DNA from: Arthrobacter sp. PsM3
GTDB taxonomy: Bacteria > Actinomycetota > Actinomycetes > Actinomycetales > Micrococcaceae
DNA length: 64,000 nucleotides
Reading direction: 5' to 3'
NCBI RefSeq assembly: GCF_030433895.1
Contig: NZ_JARUXE010000009.1
Location: 80,710 to 144,709 of the forward strand
Part shown: positions 17,235 through 25,970 of the stretch, one piece after another
Position numbering within the stretch: the stretch's first letter is position 1
Layout: every line of letters starts with the position of its first letter
The notes under the pieces: model-generated
The model's input: only the letters and a program-made list of their open reading frames with translations
Database searches by the model: none
Told to the model about the DNA's origin: nothing
Program-made: the position numbers and the translations under genes

Positions 17235-18434
17235 ATGAGCAACGACGCTGATTTTCCTGCCAGTCCTGACCTGTCCGACGTCCTGGCCATCGATTCCCTG
17301 CTGAGCGCAGGGGAACTGGCGGTCAGGGAACGGGTCCGCGATTTCACCGACCAGCGCATCCGCCCGGGCATCGCGGGCTGGTACGACGACGGCGTCTTCC
17401 CGCTCGAGCTGGCCCCGGAACTGGGCGAACTCGGCGTCCTCGGCATGCATCTGGAGGGCTACGGCTGCCCGGGCCGCTCCGCCGTCGAATACGGGCTGGC
17501 GGCGATGGAACTGGAGGCCGGCGATTCCGGCATCCGCACCTTCGTCTCCGTGCAGGGTTCGCTGGCCATGACGGCCATCCACAAGTGGGGCTCCGAGGAG
17601 CAGAAACTCCACTGGCTCCCCCGGATGGCGGCCGGCGAACTGATCGGCTGCTTCGCGCTGACCGAACCCACCGCCGGTTCGGACCCCGCCGCGATGAAGA
17701 CCTTCGCCCGCCGCGACGGCACCGGCGAGGACGCCGGCTGGATTCTGGACGGCACCAAACGCTGGATCGGGCTCGCCTCGGTGGCCGACGTACTGGTGGT
17801 GTGGGCGATGACCGATGACGGCGTCCACGGCTTCCTGGTCCCCGCCGGCACCCCGGGGGTGACCGCGACGCCGATCGGGCAGAAACTCTCGATGCGCGCC
17901 TCGATCCAGTGCGATGTCACGTTCGACGGCGTCCGGCTGGGCCCGGAGGCCCTGCTCCCGGCAGCACGCGGCCTGCGCGGCCCGTTCAGCTGCCTGAACG
18001 AGGCGCGATACGGGATCGCGTGGGGCGCGATGGGTGCGGCCCGGGACTCCTACGAGGCCGCGCTGAAGTACGCACAGGAACGGCTGCAGTTCGGCCGGCC
18101 GCTCGCCGGCTACCAGATGACCCAGGAGAAGCTCGTGAACATGCTGCTGGAGATCCAGAAGGGCACGCTGCTGGCGCTGCAGCTGGGCCGGCTCAAGGAC
18201 GCCGGGAAGCTGCGGCCAGAGCAGATCTCGCTGGGCAAGCTCAACAACGTGCGGGAGGCGATCACCATCGCCCGGGAGGCCCGGACCATCCTCGGCGGGA
18301 ACGGCATCACCCTGGATTACTCGCCGCTGCGGCACGCCGCGAACCTGGAGTCGGTGCGCACCTACGAGGGCACGGACGAGGTCCACACCCTGGTCCTGGG
18401 CCAGCACATCACCGGGCTCCCCGCCTTCCGTTAG
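17235..18434 (+). CDS. Acyl-CoA dehydrogenase, glutaryl-CoA dehydrogenase-like
   Basis: FAD-dependent dehydrogenase of 399 aa. CFALTEPTAGSDP is the flavin/substrate signature near 140; the catalytic base is Glu378 in TYEGTDEVH, the position used by short/medium-chain and glutaryl-CoA enzymes. GIRTFVSVQGSLAM near 90 resembles the glutaryl-CoA dehydrogenase segment with its substrate-binding Arg. ILGGNGITLDYSPLRHAANLE is also typical. It begins 24 bp after the permease gene on the same strand and may be cotranscribed; a role in lysine or related dicarboxylate breakdown is plausible. Confidence 0.88.
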   Translation: MSNDADFPASPDLSDVLAIDSLLSAGELAVRERVRDFTDQRIRPGIAGWYDDGVFPLELAPELGELGVLGMHLEGYGCPGRSAVEYGLAAMELEAGDSGIRTFVSVQGSLAMTAIHKWGSEEQKLHWLPRMAAGELIGCFALTEPTAGSDPAAMKTFARRDGTGEDAGWILDGTKRWIGLASVADVLVVWAMTDDGVHGFLVPAGTPGVTATPIGQKLSMRASIQCDVTFDGVRLGPEALLPAARGLRGPFSCLNEARYGIAWGAMGAARDSYEAALKYAQERLQFGRPLAGYQMTQEKLVNMLLEIQKGTLLALQLGRLKDAGKLRPEQISLGKLNNVREAITIAREARTILGGNGITLDYSPLRHAANLESVRTYEGTDEVHTLVLGQHITGLPAFR

Positions 18435-18506
18435 GCCTGCACCCGTGGGGCGAGAGCAGCAACGCCACCGTCCCGGTCACATCCGCATCCGCCTTGCCCA
18501 AGAACT

Positions 18507-19868
18507 TTAACTCTTGGCCGGCTCAACATCCTGGTGAACATCGAACGCCGGGGCCAGCGAGCCGCGCCGGAGCACCAGAAGCCAGCATCCCATGATGGCG
18601 AGGGCACAGAACACGCCGGAACTGGAGCCCATGATCCAGGGGCCCGGCGTCTGGATGTCCAGGTTCTCCGCACCCAGCGCCGCACCAATGGTCTTGGGCG
18701 AGAACAGGAATACCAGGACCGAGATCCCCAGCACTGCGCCCATGAGCCACCGCACTCCGCGGTGTCGAAGCGGCGTCTCGCGAAGGGTCCAGGCGAAGGC
18801 CGGCAGTACGGCCGCGACCCAGACCCAGTGGTGTGACCAGGACACCGGGCTGATCAGCAGCATGGTGAGCGCCGTCGTCGAGATGGCCACAACGCGCGAG
18901 CCCTGGGTGCTGGCCAACCGGATGATCCCGGCAGCCACCGCCACCACCAACAGGCTCAGCAGCAACCACGGCACGGTGACCGAAGCTTCCGGGACGCCGA
19001 AGTGCAGGAGCGCCCCTTTGAGGGAGAGGTTGTCGACGTAGCCGGCGCCACCTATCCGGGACGTGTCCGGGAGGATCTCCAACCAGAACTGCAGGGATTC
19101 GGCCGGACGGAGCACCCAGCCGACCAGCACGGTGCCGGCGAAGCCCGCACCCATGTTGAGCAGCCCGCGCCAGTCTTTTCGCACCAGGAAGTACAGCCCG
19201 AACACCAGTGGCGTCAACTTGATGCCGGCGGCGACGCCCACCAGGAATCCGCTGCCGGGGAAGCCGCTGGTCCAGCGCCGGTTCCGGGACAGCAGATCCG
19301 CCACCATCAGGCCCATGAGCAGGATGTTGATCTGCCCGAAAGCCAGGGTCTCACGCCAGGGACCAAGGTTCAGGACGGCCAGGACCAGCACGGCGGCGCC
19401 CCAGCGGTTGCGCGCCGAAGTGAAGGTGCCCCGCCAGTCAGCCCCGGCGTTCCAGTACTTCACGGCGCGCAGAGAAATCCAGCCCGCCACAACGGTCCCG
19501 GCCGCGTTGAACAACGTGAGCGCCAGGGGTTCCGGCAGCCTGGCCAGCAGGCCAAAGAGCAGCGCGGCAAACGGCGGATACGTGAACGGCAACTGGGGAC
19601 CGCCAGACCAGTCGATGTTGCCCCGGTAGAGGTCCGACGGCGCAGCCCCGGCGTCGTTGAGGATCCTGCCGCCGTGCCAGTAGACGCTGAAGTCGAGGCC
19701 CTGCTCCGCCCAGACACCGAGCCAGGTCCACACCAGGTACAGCACCGCTGCCAGGGCCAGGGCGTTGGAGAGCTGCAGCAGTTGCGGGACCGGATGCCGC
19801 TGCGACAGCCCGGAGGGCTGCGATGGCGCGGACGGCGCGGGCCTGTTTTCGGCATCGAGCAGTGGCAA
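18507..19868 (-). CDS. GT87 family mannosyltransferase-like membrane protein
   Basis: Polytopic protein of 453 aa (DUF2029/GT87, PimE-like), a polyprenol-phosphate-mannose-dependent alpha-mannosyltransferase for lipoglycans or cell-wall mannans. GLDFSVYWHGGRIL near 55 carries the acidic residue after helix 1 expected for GT-C enzymes, followed by LPFTYPPFAALLF, GIKLTPLVFGLYFLVRKDW and SPVSWSHHWVW, all shared with the paralogue at 21902-23194. About 11 helices are visible. It converges on the acyl-CoA dehydrogenase gene, 72 bp apart. Confidence 0.85.
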   Translation of the reverse strand: MPLLDAENRPAPSAPSQPSGLSQRHPVPQLLQLSNALALAAVLYLVWTWLGVWAEQGLDFSVYWHGGRILNDAGAAPSDLYRGNIDWSGGPQLPFTYPPFAALLFGLLARLPEPLALTLFNAAGTVVAGWISLRAVKYWNAGADWRGTFTSARNRWGAAVLVLAVLNLGPWRETLAFGQINILLMGLMVADLLSRNRRWTSGFPGSGFLVGVAAGIKLTPLVFGLYFLVRKDWRGLLNMGAGFAGTVLVGWVLRPAESLQFWLEILPDTSRIGGAGYVDNLSLKGALLHFGVPEASVTVPWLLLSLLVVAVAAGIIRLASTQGSRVVAISTTALTMLLISPVSWSHHWVWVAAVLPAFAWTLRETPLRHRGVRWLMGAVLGISVLVFLFSPKTIGAALGAENLDIQTPGPWIMGSSSGVFCALAIMGCWLLVLRRGSLAPAFDVHQDVEPAKS

Positions 19869-19950
19869 GGGTCCCCCAGGATCTGGCTGAGCCGGGGCCC
19901 CTTCAGGGCGCCGGCAAGGCGCCGTGCCTCGCTGTCATCCTACCGAAGCC

Positions 19951-21297
19951 TTACGCGGGGACCGCGACTACGTCCTTCCTGCCGGCATCCTTGCGGATGG
20001 TTGCACTGATCACGGCGGCGATGGTGCACATCGCGGCCGCCCCGAACCAGGCGTAGGTGTACTGTCCGGTGGCGTCCCGGATGGCGCCGGCCGCCAGCGC
20101 CGCTGCGGCCGCGCCGAGCTGGTGGGCGGCGAAGACCCAGCCGAACACCACGCTGCCGTCCGCGCCGAAGACCTGGCGGCAGATGGCAGCGGTCGGCGGC
20201 ACGGTGGCCACCCAGTCCAGTCCGTAGATCACCACGAACACGATCATGCTGGGCTGGACGGTGGCGCTCAGCAGCAGCGGCAGCACCAGCAGGCCAATCC
20301 CGCGGAACTGGTAGTAGACAGCGAGCAGGATCCGCGGGTTGAACCGGTCCGTCAGCCAGCCGGAGGCGATCGTCCCCGCGATGTCGAAGATCCCGACGAC
20401 GGCCAGCAGGCCTGCCGCCGTCGTCTGGGACATGCCGTGGTCGTGGGCGGAGGGGATGAAGTGGGTGCCGATCAGTCCGTTGGTGGTGGCGCCGCAGATC
20501 GCGAACCCGGCAGCGAGGGCCCAGAAGGTCCGCAACTTGCTGGCGCGCTTGAGTACCTGCAGGGCCCGGGCGGCGGCATTCCGGCGGGGTTCCCCGGCCC
20601 CCGCCTGACCCGGCCCGGGTGGGGACCCGGAAGTGGACCCGGGCGTGGTCACCGGCTCCGCGTCGGCCCCGTAGGGCAGCACGCCGGCATCGGCGGGCGA
20701 GTTCTTCAGGAACTTCAGCACCAGCGGCACCACGGCCAGGGCCCCGGCGGCGATCAGCAGCGACGCCTGCCGCCAGCCCGGGTCCTGGGCCAGGGCGGCG
20801 ATGAACGGCAGGAAGACCAGTTGCCCGGCGGCGCTGCCTGCGGTGAGGATGCCGATCACCAGCCCGCGGCTCTTCGCGAACCAGGTGTTGGCAATGGTCG
20901 CGGCGAAGACCAGCGCCATGGACCCGGTTCCGAGCCCGATCAGCAGTCCCCAGGTCAGCAGGATCTGCCAGGACTCGGTCACCAGCACGGTCAGGGCGCT
21001 GCCGGCCCCGATCAGCACGAGCGCCACGGCGGTGACGGCGCGGACGCCGAAGCGTTCCATCAGGGCCGCGGCGAAGGGCGCGGTGAGGCCGAAGAGCACC
21101 AGGTTGATGCTGACCGCGGCGGAGAGCACGGTGGTGGACCAGCCGAATTCGTTTTGCAGCGGCACCATCAGCACCCCCGGCGCTGCCCGGAAGCCGGCCG
21201 CGCCGACGAGCGCGAGGAACGCGACGGCGGCGACGGTCCAGGCCGGGTGGATCCTCCGCCGGCGCGCGGGCAGCAGGGTGTTTTTCGGGGCGCTCAT
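19951..21297 (-). CDS. MFS transporter
   Basis: Major facilitator protein of 448 aa with 12 predicted helices, resembling the oxalate/formate and monocarboxylate-type antiporter branch (AAPGVLMVPLQNEFGWSTTVLSAAVSINL). The central loop (residues about 195-235) is Gly/Ser/Pro-rich. An in-frame extension to 21753 was rejected since it is the antisense of the regulator gene. The ATG at 21297 overlaps the TGA of the HxlR gene (ATGA), so the transporter is coupled to and probably controlled by that regulator. Substrate unknown; a drug or small acid efflux role is possible. Confidence 0.87.
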   Translation of the reverse strand: MSAPKNTLLPARRRRIHPAWTVAAVAFLALVGAAGFRAAPGVLMVPLQNEFGWSTTVLSAAVSINLVLFGLTAPFAAALMERFGVRAVTAVALVLIGAGSALTVLVTESWQILLTWGLLIGLGTGSMALVFAATIANTWFAKSRGLVIGILTAGSAAGQLVFLPFIAALAQDPGWRQASLLIAAGALAVVPLVLKFLKNSPADAGVLPYGADAEPVTTPGSTSGSPPGPGQAGAGEPRRNAAARALQVLKRASKLRTFWALAAGFAICGATTNGLIGTHFIPSAHDHGMSQTTAAGLLAVVGIFDIAGTIASGWLTDRFNPRILLAVYYQFRGIGLLVLPLLLSATVQPSMIVFVVIYGLDWVATVPPTAAICRQVFGADGSVVFGWVFAAHQLGAAAAALAAGAIRDATGQYTYAWFGAAAMCTIAAVISATIRKDAGRKDVVAVPA

Positions 21298-21824
21298 GAG
21301 GCGGCTCCGTTCGCGTGGGGGGTGGTGCCGGCCGGGTCCGGGGCGGCGGCGAGCGGCACGGGATCCGGGGTGCGGGTGAGACTGTGCCAGCTGGTGTTCC
21401 GGACGGTGAGCCGTTCCCCGCACGCCGTGCAGCTGTCCGCGGACGTGGTGCGCGCCCCGCAGCCGGTGTGCATCACGAACATGTGGGACTGCTCCGAGGG
21501 CGCCGGCAGGTGCTTTTCGGCCCAGAGGACGACGGCGTTCAGCACCGGCAGGGCATCCTCCCCCTTGGCGGTGAGCACGTACTCCTGGCGGGTGCGGCCG
21601 CCGTCGGCGTACGGCTGCCGGGCGAGCAGCCCGGCGTCGACGAGGGCGGCCAGGCGTTTGGTGAGGACGGAATCCGCGGCCCCGAGCCGGGACTTCATCG
21701 CGTCGAAGCGGCCGTTGCCGAAGAAGACCTCGCGGAGGACGAGCATGCCCCACGGGTCCCCCAGGATGTCCAGCCCGCGCGCCATGCTGCAGTTCCGCTG
21801 GGACCAGTCCGATCGAAGTGCCAT
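21294..21824 (-). CDS. HxlR family transcriptional regulator with Cys-rich extension
   Basis: Winged-helix regulator of 176 aa. The HxlR domain spans about residues 1-105: NCSMARGLDILGDPWGMLVLRE, RFDAMKSRLGAADSVLTKRL, and the wing DGGRTRQEYVLTAKG. The conserved N-terminal Cys (Cys12), used for redox sensing in several HxlR proteins, is present. A C-terminal extension has HTGCGARTTSADSCTACGE, with three Cys and one His that could bind zinc; this is beyond the usual 110-130 aa. First gene of an operon with the MFS transporter. Confidence 0.86.
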   Translation of the reverse strand: MALRSDWSQRNCSMARGLDILGDPWGMLVLREVFFGNGRFDAMKSRLGAADSVLTKRLAALVDAGLLARQPYADGGRTRQEYVLTAKGEDALPVLNAVVLWAEKHLPAPSEQSHMFVMHTGCGARTTSADSCTACGERLTVRNTSWHSLTRTPDPVPLAAAPDPAGTTPHANGAAS

Positions 21825-21901
21825 GCGGACAAAACTAGCTGACTATCTTCAAGAAAGCCATACCCGGAGGCAAAGTGCCGGCGGAACCCGGAGTCAGAGC
21901 T

Positions 21902-23194
21902 TCAGCGGAGCCCGGCGTCCGTGCGTCCGCGGAGCGCGGCGCGGGACGGGTGGTAGGCCAGCGCCCAGTAGACCAGCATGGCGATGCCGCAGGCCACGCC
22001 GAGGCTGGCCACAATGAGCTGCCACTGGGTCTGCGGGTCCTTGCCCCACTCGGCCGCCCCGGCCATGACCGAGAGGTATTTGGGCGTCAGGTAAAAAGCG
22101 AGGGCCGAGAACGCCACGATGATCCACCCGGCGAGGCGCATCCGCCCGTTCCGGGACGGCACCCGGTGGATCGCGAAGCCCATGCAGGGCAGCGCCACGG
22201 CCATCCACACCCAGTGGTGCGACCAGGACACCGGGCTGACCAGGAGCATCAGCACGGCGGTCGCGGAGACAGCGACGAAGTTCTCGTCCGCGTCCACCGC
22301 CCACTTGATCACGAGCGCGGCAACCGCGGCCAGGGCCAGGGAGAGCACCAGCCACACCAGGCTGGTCAGACCGGAATCCGGCAGGCCCAGGTGCAGCAGC
22401 AGGCCCTTGACCGAGAGGTTGTCAACATAGGCCGGTCCGCCGATCCGTCCGGTGTCGGGCAGGATCTGGGTCCAGAAGGTGAGGGAGGCGTGGGGCAGCA
22501 CGGCCCAGGCCAGGCCGATCGAGCCGAAGAAGCCGGCCGCCATCCAGCCGAGGGCCTTGAAGTCGCGGCGGACCAGGAAGTACAGCCCGAAGGCGAGCGG
22601 GGTCAGTTTGATGCCGGCCGCGATGCCGATCAGCAGCCCCGCGGGCCAGCGGATCTCCCCGGCCCGGGCTTTGCCGTGGAGCGCGAAGTCAGCCAGGATC
22701 AGGCCCATCAGGATGATGTTGATCTGGCCGAAATCGAAGGTGTCCCGCCAGGGCCCCAGGAGCAGGATCGCGGCGGTGCCGGCCAGGGTCACGGCCCGGA
22801 ACCGCCAGTCGGCGGCCGCGTTCCGCCAGCCGCCGAGGCGGAAGTAGTGCCGCGCGAGCCAGGCGGACACGATGCCGGCGCCCAGCAGGGCCGTGGTGAT
22901 GAATACCAGGCCGCCGCCGCGCTGGCCCAGCGTCGCCAGGGCCGCGAACAGCAGTGCCGCGAACGGCGGGTAGGTGAACGGCAGCCCGTCCCGGGCCGCG
23001 TAGAGCTCGTTGACGCCGGTCTCCCCGGTCTGGAGCACCCGGTTGCCGCCGTAGAAGTAGACCTCGAAGTCATTCAGCAGCGGATCGTAGGCCGAGTACA
23101 GCACCACCAGGGCGGCGACGACGGCGGACGCGCCGGCCGCCGTCGCGAGCCAGCCGCGTGTGGTGGAGGGCAGGGCCCTGGTGGTGGTTGTCAC
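21902..23194 (-). CDS. GT87 family mannosyltransferase-like membrane protein (paralogue)
   Basis: Polytopic protein of 430 aa in the same GT87 family as 18507-19868. Shared segments are LPFTYPPFAALLF, GIKLTPLAFGLYFLVRRDF, and SPVSWSHHWVWMA; NDFEVYFYGGNRVL carries the acidic residues after helix 1. It probably adds mannose from polyprenyl-phosphate-mannose to envelope glycolipids on the outer face of the membrane. The stop at 21902 is 77 bp upstream of the HxlR start. It follows the metB-like gene by only 6 bp and could be the last gene of the transsulfuration transcript. Confidence 0.86.
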   Translation of the reverse strand: MTTTTRALPSTTRGWLATAAGASAVVAALVVLYSAYDPLLNDFEVYFYGGNRVLQTGETGVNELYAARDGLPFTYPPFAALLFAALATLGQRGGGLVFITTALLGAGIVSAWLARHYFRLGGWRNAAADWRFRAVTLAGTAAILLLGPWRDTFDFGQINIILMGLILADFALHGKARAGEIRWPAGLLIGIAAGIKLTPLAFGLYFLVRRDFKALGWMAAGFFGSIGLAWAVLPHASLTFWTQILPDTGRIGGPAYVDNLSVKGLLLHLGLPDSGLTSLVWLVLSLALAAVAALVIKWAVDADENFVAVSATAVLMLLVSPVSWSHHWVWMAVALPCMGFAIHRVPSRNGRMRLAGWIIVAFSALAFYLTPKYLSVMAGAAEWGKDPQTQWQLIVASLGVACGIAMLVYWALAYHPSRAALRGRTDAGLR

Positions 23195-23200
23195 GGGTGC

Positions 23201-24403
23201 TTAGCTGCCTGACTCGCCGGTCGCGGAGGCAATCTGCGTGAACGCCTGCTCAAGGTCGGCGATCAGGTCCTCGACGTCCTCGATGCCGCAGGAGAGCCGG
23301 ATCAGGTTGACCGGGACGGCCAGCTCGGTGCCCTTGACCGAGGCGTGCGTCATTTCCGAGGGGTAGTTCATCAAGGACTCGATGCCGCCCAGGGACTCCG
23401 CGAGGGTGAACACGGAGGTCGATTCGGCCACCTTGCGTGCCGCCGCCTCGCCGCCCTTGAACTGCACGGAGATCATCCCGCCGAACTTCTTCATCTGCTT
23501 TTTGGCCAGCTCGTGCCCGGGGTGCGAGGGCAGTCCCGGGTACAGCACGGCCTCCACCTCGGGGCGCTCCAGCAGCCACTCGGCCACGGCCTGGGCGTTG
23601 TCGCTGTGCCGGTCCATCCGGACGCCGAGGGTCTTGAGCCCGCGGGTGGTGAGGAAGGCGTCCATCGGGCCGGAAACGGCGCCGACGGCGAACTGGACGA
23701 AGCCGATCTTCTCGGCCAGCTCCGCGTCATTGACGATGATCGCGCCGCCGACGACGTCGGAATGCCCGCCGATGTACTTGGTGGTGGAGTGCACCACGAC
23801 GTCGGCGCCGAGGGCCAGCGGGTTCTGCAGGTACGGCGAGGCGAAGGTGTTGTCCACCACGAGGAGGGCGCCGGCGTCGTGCGCGACCTTGGCGAGGGCC
23901 GCGATGTCGGTGATCTTCATCTTTGGGTTCGACGGCGTCTCCACCCACACGAGCCGGGTCTTGTTGGCGGCCACGGCCGTGGCGACGGCGTCAAGGTTGG
24001 ACATGTCCACCGGGGTGTTGCCGATGCCCCACTCCCCCAGCACCCGGGCGATCAGCCGGTAGGTACCGCCGTAGGCGTCGTTCCCGAGCACAATGTGGTC
24101 ACCCGGGCGGGTGAGTGCGCGGATCATGGAGTCCTCGGCGGCGAGGCCGGAGCTGAAGGAGAACGCGGCGGAGCCGCCCTCCAGCGCGGCGAGCTGTTCC
24201 TGCAGCGAGTCACGGGTGGGGTTGGTGCCGCGGCCGTATTCGTAGCCGGCCCGCAGCACGCCGATCGCTTCCTGGGCGTAGGTGGTGGAGAAGTGCACGG
24301 GCGGCACGACCGCGCCGGTGCGCGGCTCGAACTCCTGGCCGGCGTGCACGGCGCGGGTGTTGAAGCCGGCGTTTTTTGCGGAAGAGTTTTCGGGCATTGA
24401 CAT
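23201..24403 (-). CDS. Cystathionine gamma-synthase/lyase (PLP)
   Basis: Cys/Met metabolism PLP enzyme of 400 aa. The PLP lysine is Lys209 in HSTTKYIGGHSDVVGG; TRAVHAGQ at the N-terminus, YGRGTNPTR (51-60 region) and VDNTFASPYLQNPLALGAD are family hallmarks. Sequence alone does not separate gamma-synthase from gamma-lyase; the upstream cystathionine beta-synthase favours a gamma-lyase role in reverse transsulfuration (homocysteine to cysteine). RBS AAAGGAA precedes the ATG at 24403. Confidence 0.9.
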   Translation of the reverse strand: MSMPENSSAKNAGFNTRAVHAGQEFEPRTGAVVPPVHFSTTYAQEAIGVLRAGYEYGRGTNPTRDSLQEQLAALEGGSAAFSFSSGLAAEDSMIRALTRPGDHIVLGNDAYGGTYRLIARVLGEWGIGNTPVDMSNLDAVATAVAANKTRLVWVETPSNPKMKITDIAALAKVAHDAGALLVVDNTFASPYLQNPLALGADVVVHSTTKYIGGHSDVVGGAIIVNDAELAEKIGFVQFAVGAVSGPMDAFLTTRGLKTLGVRMDRHSDNAQAVAEWLLERPEVEAVLYPGLPSHPGHELAKKQMKKFGGMISVQFKGGEAAARKVAESTSVFTLAESLGGIESLMNYPSEMTHASVKGTELAVPVNLIRLSCGIEDVEDLIADLEQAFTQIASATGESGS

Positions 24404-24425
24404 TTGCGTTCCTTTCGGCCGGTGG

Positions 24426-24453
24426 CCGGACCGCTCCCCGGGGGGCGGTCCGG
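24426..24453 (-). other. GC-rich hairpin between two transsulfuration genes
   Basis: Perfect 9-bp arms (24426-24434 and 24445-24453) surround a C/G-rich loop that could extend the stem. It sits between the cystathionine beta-synthase stop and the next start, without a T-run, so it could stabilise mRNA or partly attenuate transcription. Confidence 0.5.
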
Positions 24454-24460
24454 TGTCCGG

Positions 24461-24499
24461 GTCAGTTGCTGGGGTCAGTTGCTGGGATCAGTTGCTCAG
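24461..24499. repeat. 13-bp tandem repeat x3 repeating a stop codon
   Basis: Units at 24461-24473, 24474-24486 and 24487-24499 share TCAGTTGCT, which on the minus strand reads AGCAACTGA. The third copy is the end of the cystathionine beta-synthase gene with its TGA; the first two are downstream and each holds another TGA. Confidence 0.8.
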
Positions 24500-25873
24500 G
24501 TAGGCGAGCAGGTCATGGCGGGTGAGGATCCCCACCGGCGCGCCGACGAACGTCACCATGAGGGTGTCCGCGTCGGAGAGGAGTTCGCGGGCGGTCGAGA
24601 TCGATTCGAGCGAGCCGATCACCGGCAGCCGGGCCTCCATGTGTTCGGAGATCTTGTCCGAGAGTTTGGCCTCCCCGCGGAAGAGCTTGGCGGTCAGGGT
24701 GCGTTCGTCGACGGCGCCGAGGACCTCGCCCATCACCACGGGCGGTTCCTGGGACAGCACCGGGATGTGCGAGACGCCGTACTCGTTCATGATGTTGATG
24801 ACGTCGCGGACGCTCTCGTTGGGGTGGATGTGCACGAGGTCCGGCAGTTCCCCGGTCTTGGCCTTGAGGATTTCGCCCACGGAGGCCTCGTCGCCGCTGG
24901 CCAGGAAGCCGTAGGAGCGCATCCACTGGTCGTTGAAGATCTTGGCGAGGTAGCCGCGGCCGGAGTCGGGCAGGATCACGACGACGACGGCTTCGTCGGG
25001 CAGGTCCCTGGCGACCTGCAGGGCGGCGACGACGGCCATGCCGGAGGAGCCGCCCACGAGCAGGCCCTCCTCGCGGGCGAGCCGGCGCGTCATCTCGAAG
25101 GAGTCCGCGTCGCTGACCGCGATGACGTCATCCGGGACGGCCTTGTCGTAGTTGGCCGGCCACATGTCCTCGCCGACCCCCTCGACGAAGTACGGCCGGC
25201 CGGTTCCGCCGGAGTAGACCGAACCTGCGGGGTCGGCGCCGATGATCTTGACCACGCCCCCGTCGGCCTCCGCACGGGCGGCGGAGACTTCCTTGAGGTA
25301 CCGGCCGGTGCCGGTGATGGTGCCGCCGGTGCCGGCGCCGATCACGCAGTGGGTGACCCGGCCGTCCGTGTCCCGCCAGATCTCCGGCCCGGTGGACTCG
25401 TAGTGGCTGGCCGGGGCGGCGGGGTTGGAGAACTGGTCGGGCTTGTAGGCCCCGGGGATCTCGGTGACGAGCCGGTCCGAGACGCCGTAGTAGCTGTGCG
25501 GGCTGTCGGGGGCGACGGCGGTGGGCGTCACCACGACCTCGGCGCCGTAGGCCTGCAGCACGGCGCGTTTGTCCTCGCCGACCTTGTCCGGCACCACGAA
25601 GATGCAGCGGTAGCCCTTCTGCTGGGCGACGAGGGCCAGGCCGACGCCGGTGTTGCCGGAGGTGGGTTCCACGATGGTGCCGCCGGGCTGGAGCTTGCCG
25701 CTGCGTTCGGCCTCCTCGATCATCTTCACCGCGATGCGGTCCTTGATGGAACCGCCGGGGTTCAGGTATTCCAGCTTCACCAGGACCGTGGCCCCGATGC
25801 CGTCGGTAACGTGGTGCAGCTTGACGAGCGGCGTATTGCCAATGAGGTCCAGAACGGACTGGGCGTACTTCAT
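24488..25873 (-). CDS. cbs: Cystathionine beta-synthase
   Basis: PLP enzyme of 461 aa condensing serine (or O-acetylserine) with homocysteine. The PLP lysine is Lys44 in GGSIKDRIAVK; SGNTGVGLALV binds the cofactor phosphate side and GAGTGGTITGTGRYLKE is the glycine loop. Residues about 335-461 form two CBS domains (VHIHPNESVRDVINIMNEYG and LPVIGSLESISTARELL), the regulatory part found in eukaryotic and many actinobacterial enzymes. No heme-binding extension is present. First gene of an operon with the gamma-synthase/lyase gene. Confidence 0.92.
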   Translation of the reverse strand: MKYAQSVLDLIGNTPLVKLHHVTDGIGATVLVKLEYLNPGGSIKDRIAVKMIEEAERSGKLQPGGTIVEPTSGNTGVGLALVAQQKGYRCIFVVPDKVGEDKRAVLQAYGAEVVVTPTAVAPDSPHSYYGVSDRLVTEIPGAYKPDQFSNPAAPASHYESTGPEIWRDTDGRVTHCVIGAGTGGTITGTGRYLKEVSAARAEADGGVVKIIGADPAGSVYSGGTGRPYFVEGVGEDMWPANYDKAVPDDVIAVSDADSFEMTRRLAREEGLLVGGSSGMAVVAALQVARDLPDEAVVVVILPDSGRGYLAKIFNDQWMRSYGFLASGDEASVGEILKAKTGELPDLVHIHPNESVRDVINIMNEYGVSHIPVLSQEPPVVMGEVLGAVDERTLTAKLFRGEAKLSDKISEHMEARLPVIGSLESISTARELLSDADTLMVTFVGAPVGILTRHDLLAYLSN

Positions 25874-25970
25874 AGGTACAAAGTTACCGTCTCCGCGGCC
25901 CGGGGCACGTCGGAACGGCTCTCTGGGAACGCCGGTGCGAAGATTATGCGGTGAACCGTGGGTACAGCCG

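Noticed and set aside
19951..21753. Longer frame adding 152 aa before the MFS transporter
   Set aside because: The extension is Arg/Pro-rich antisense of the HxlR gene; the ATG at 21297 with ATGA overlap explains the transporter.
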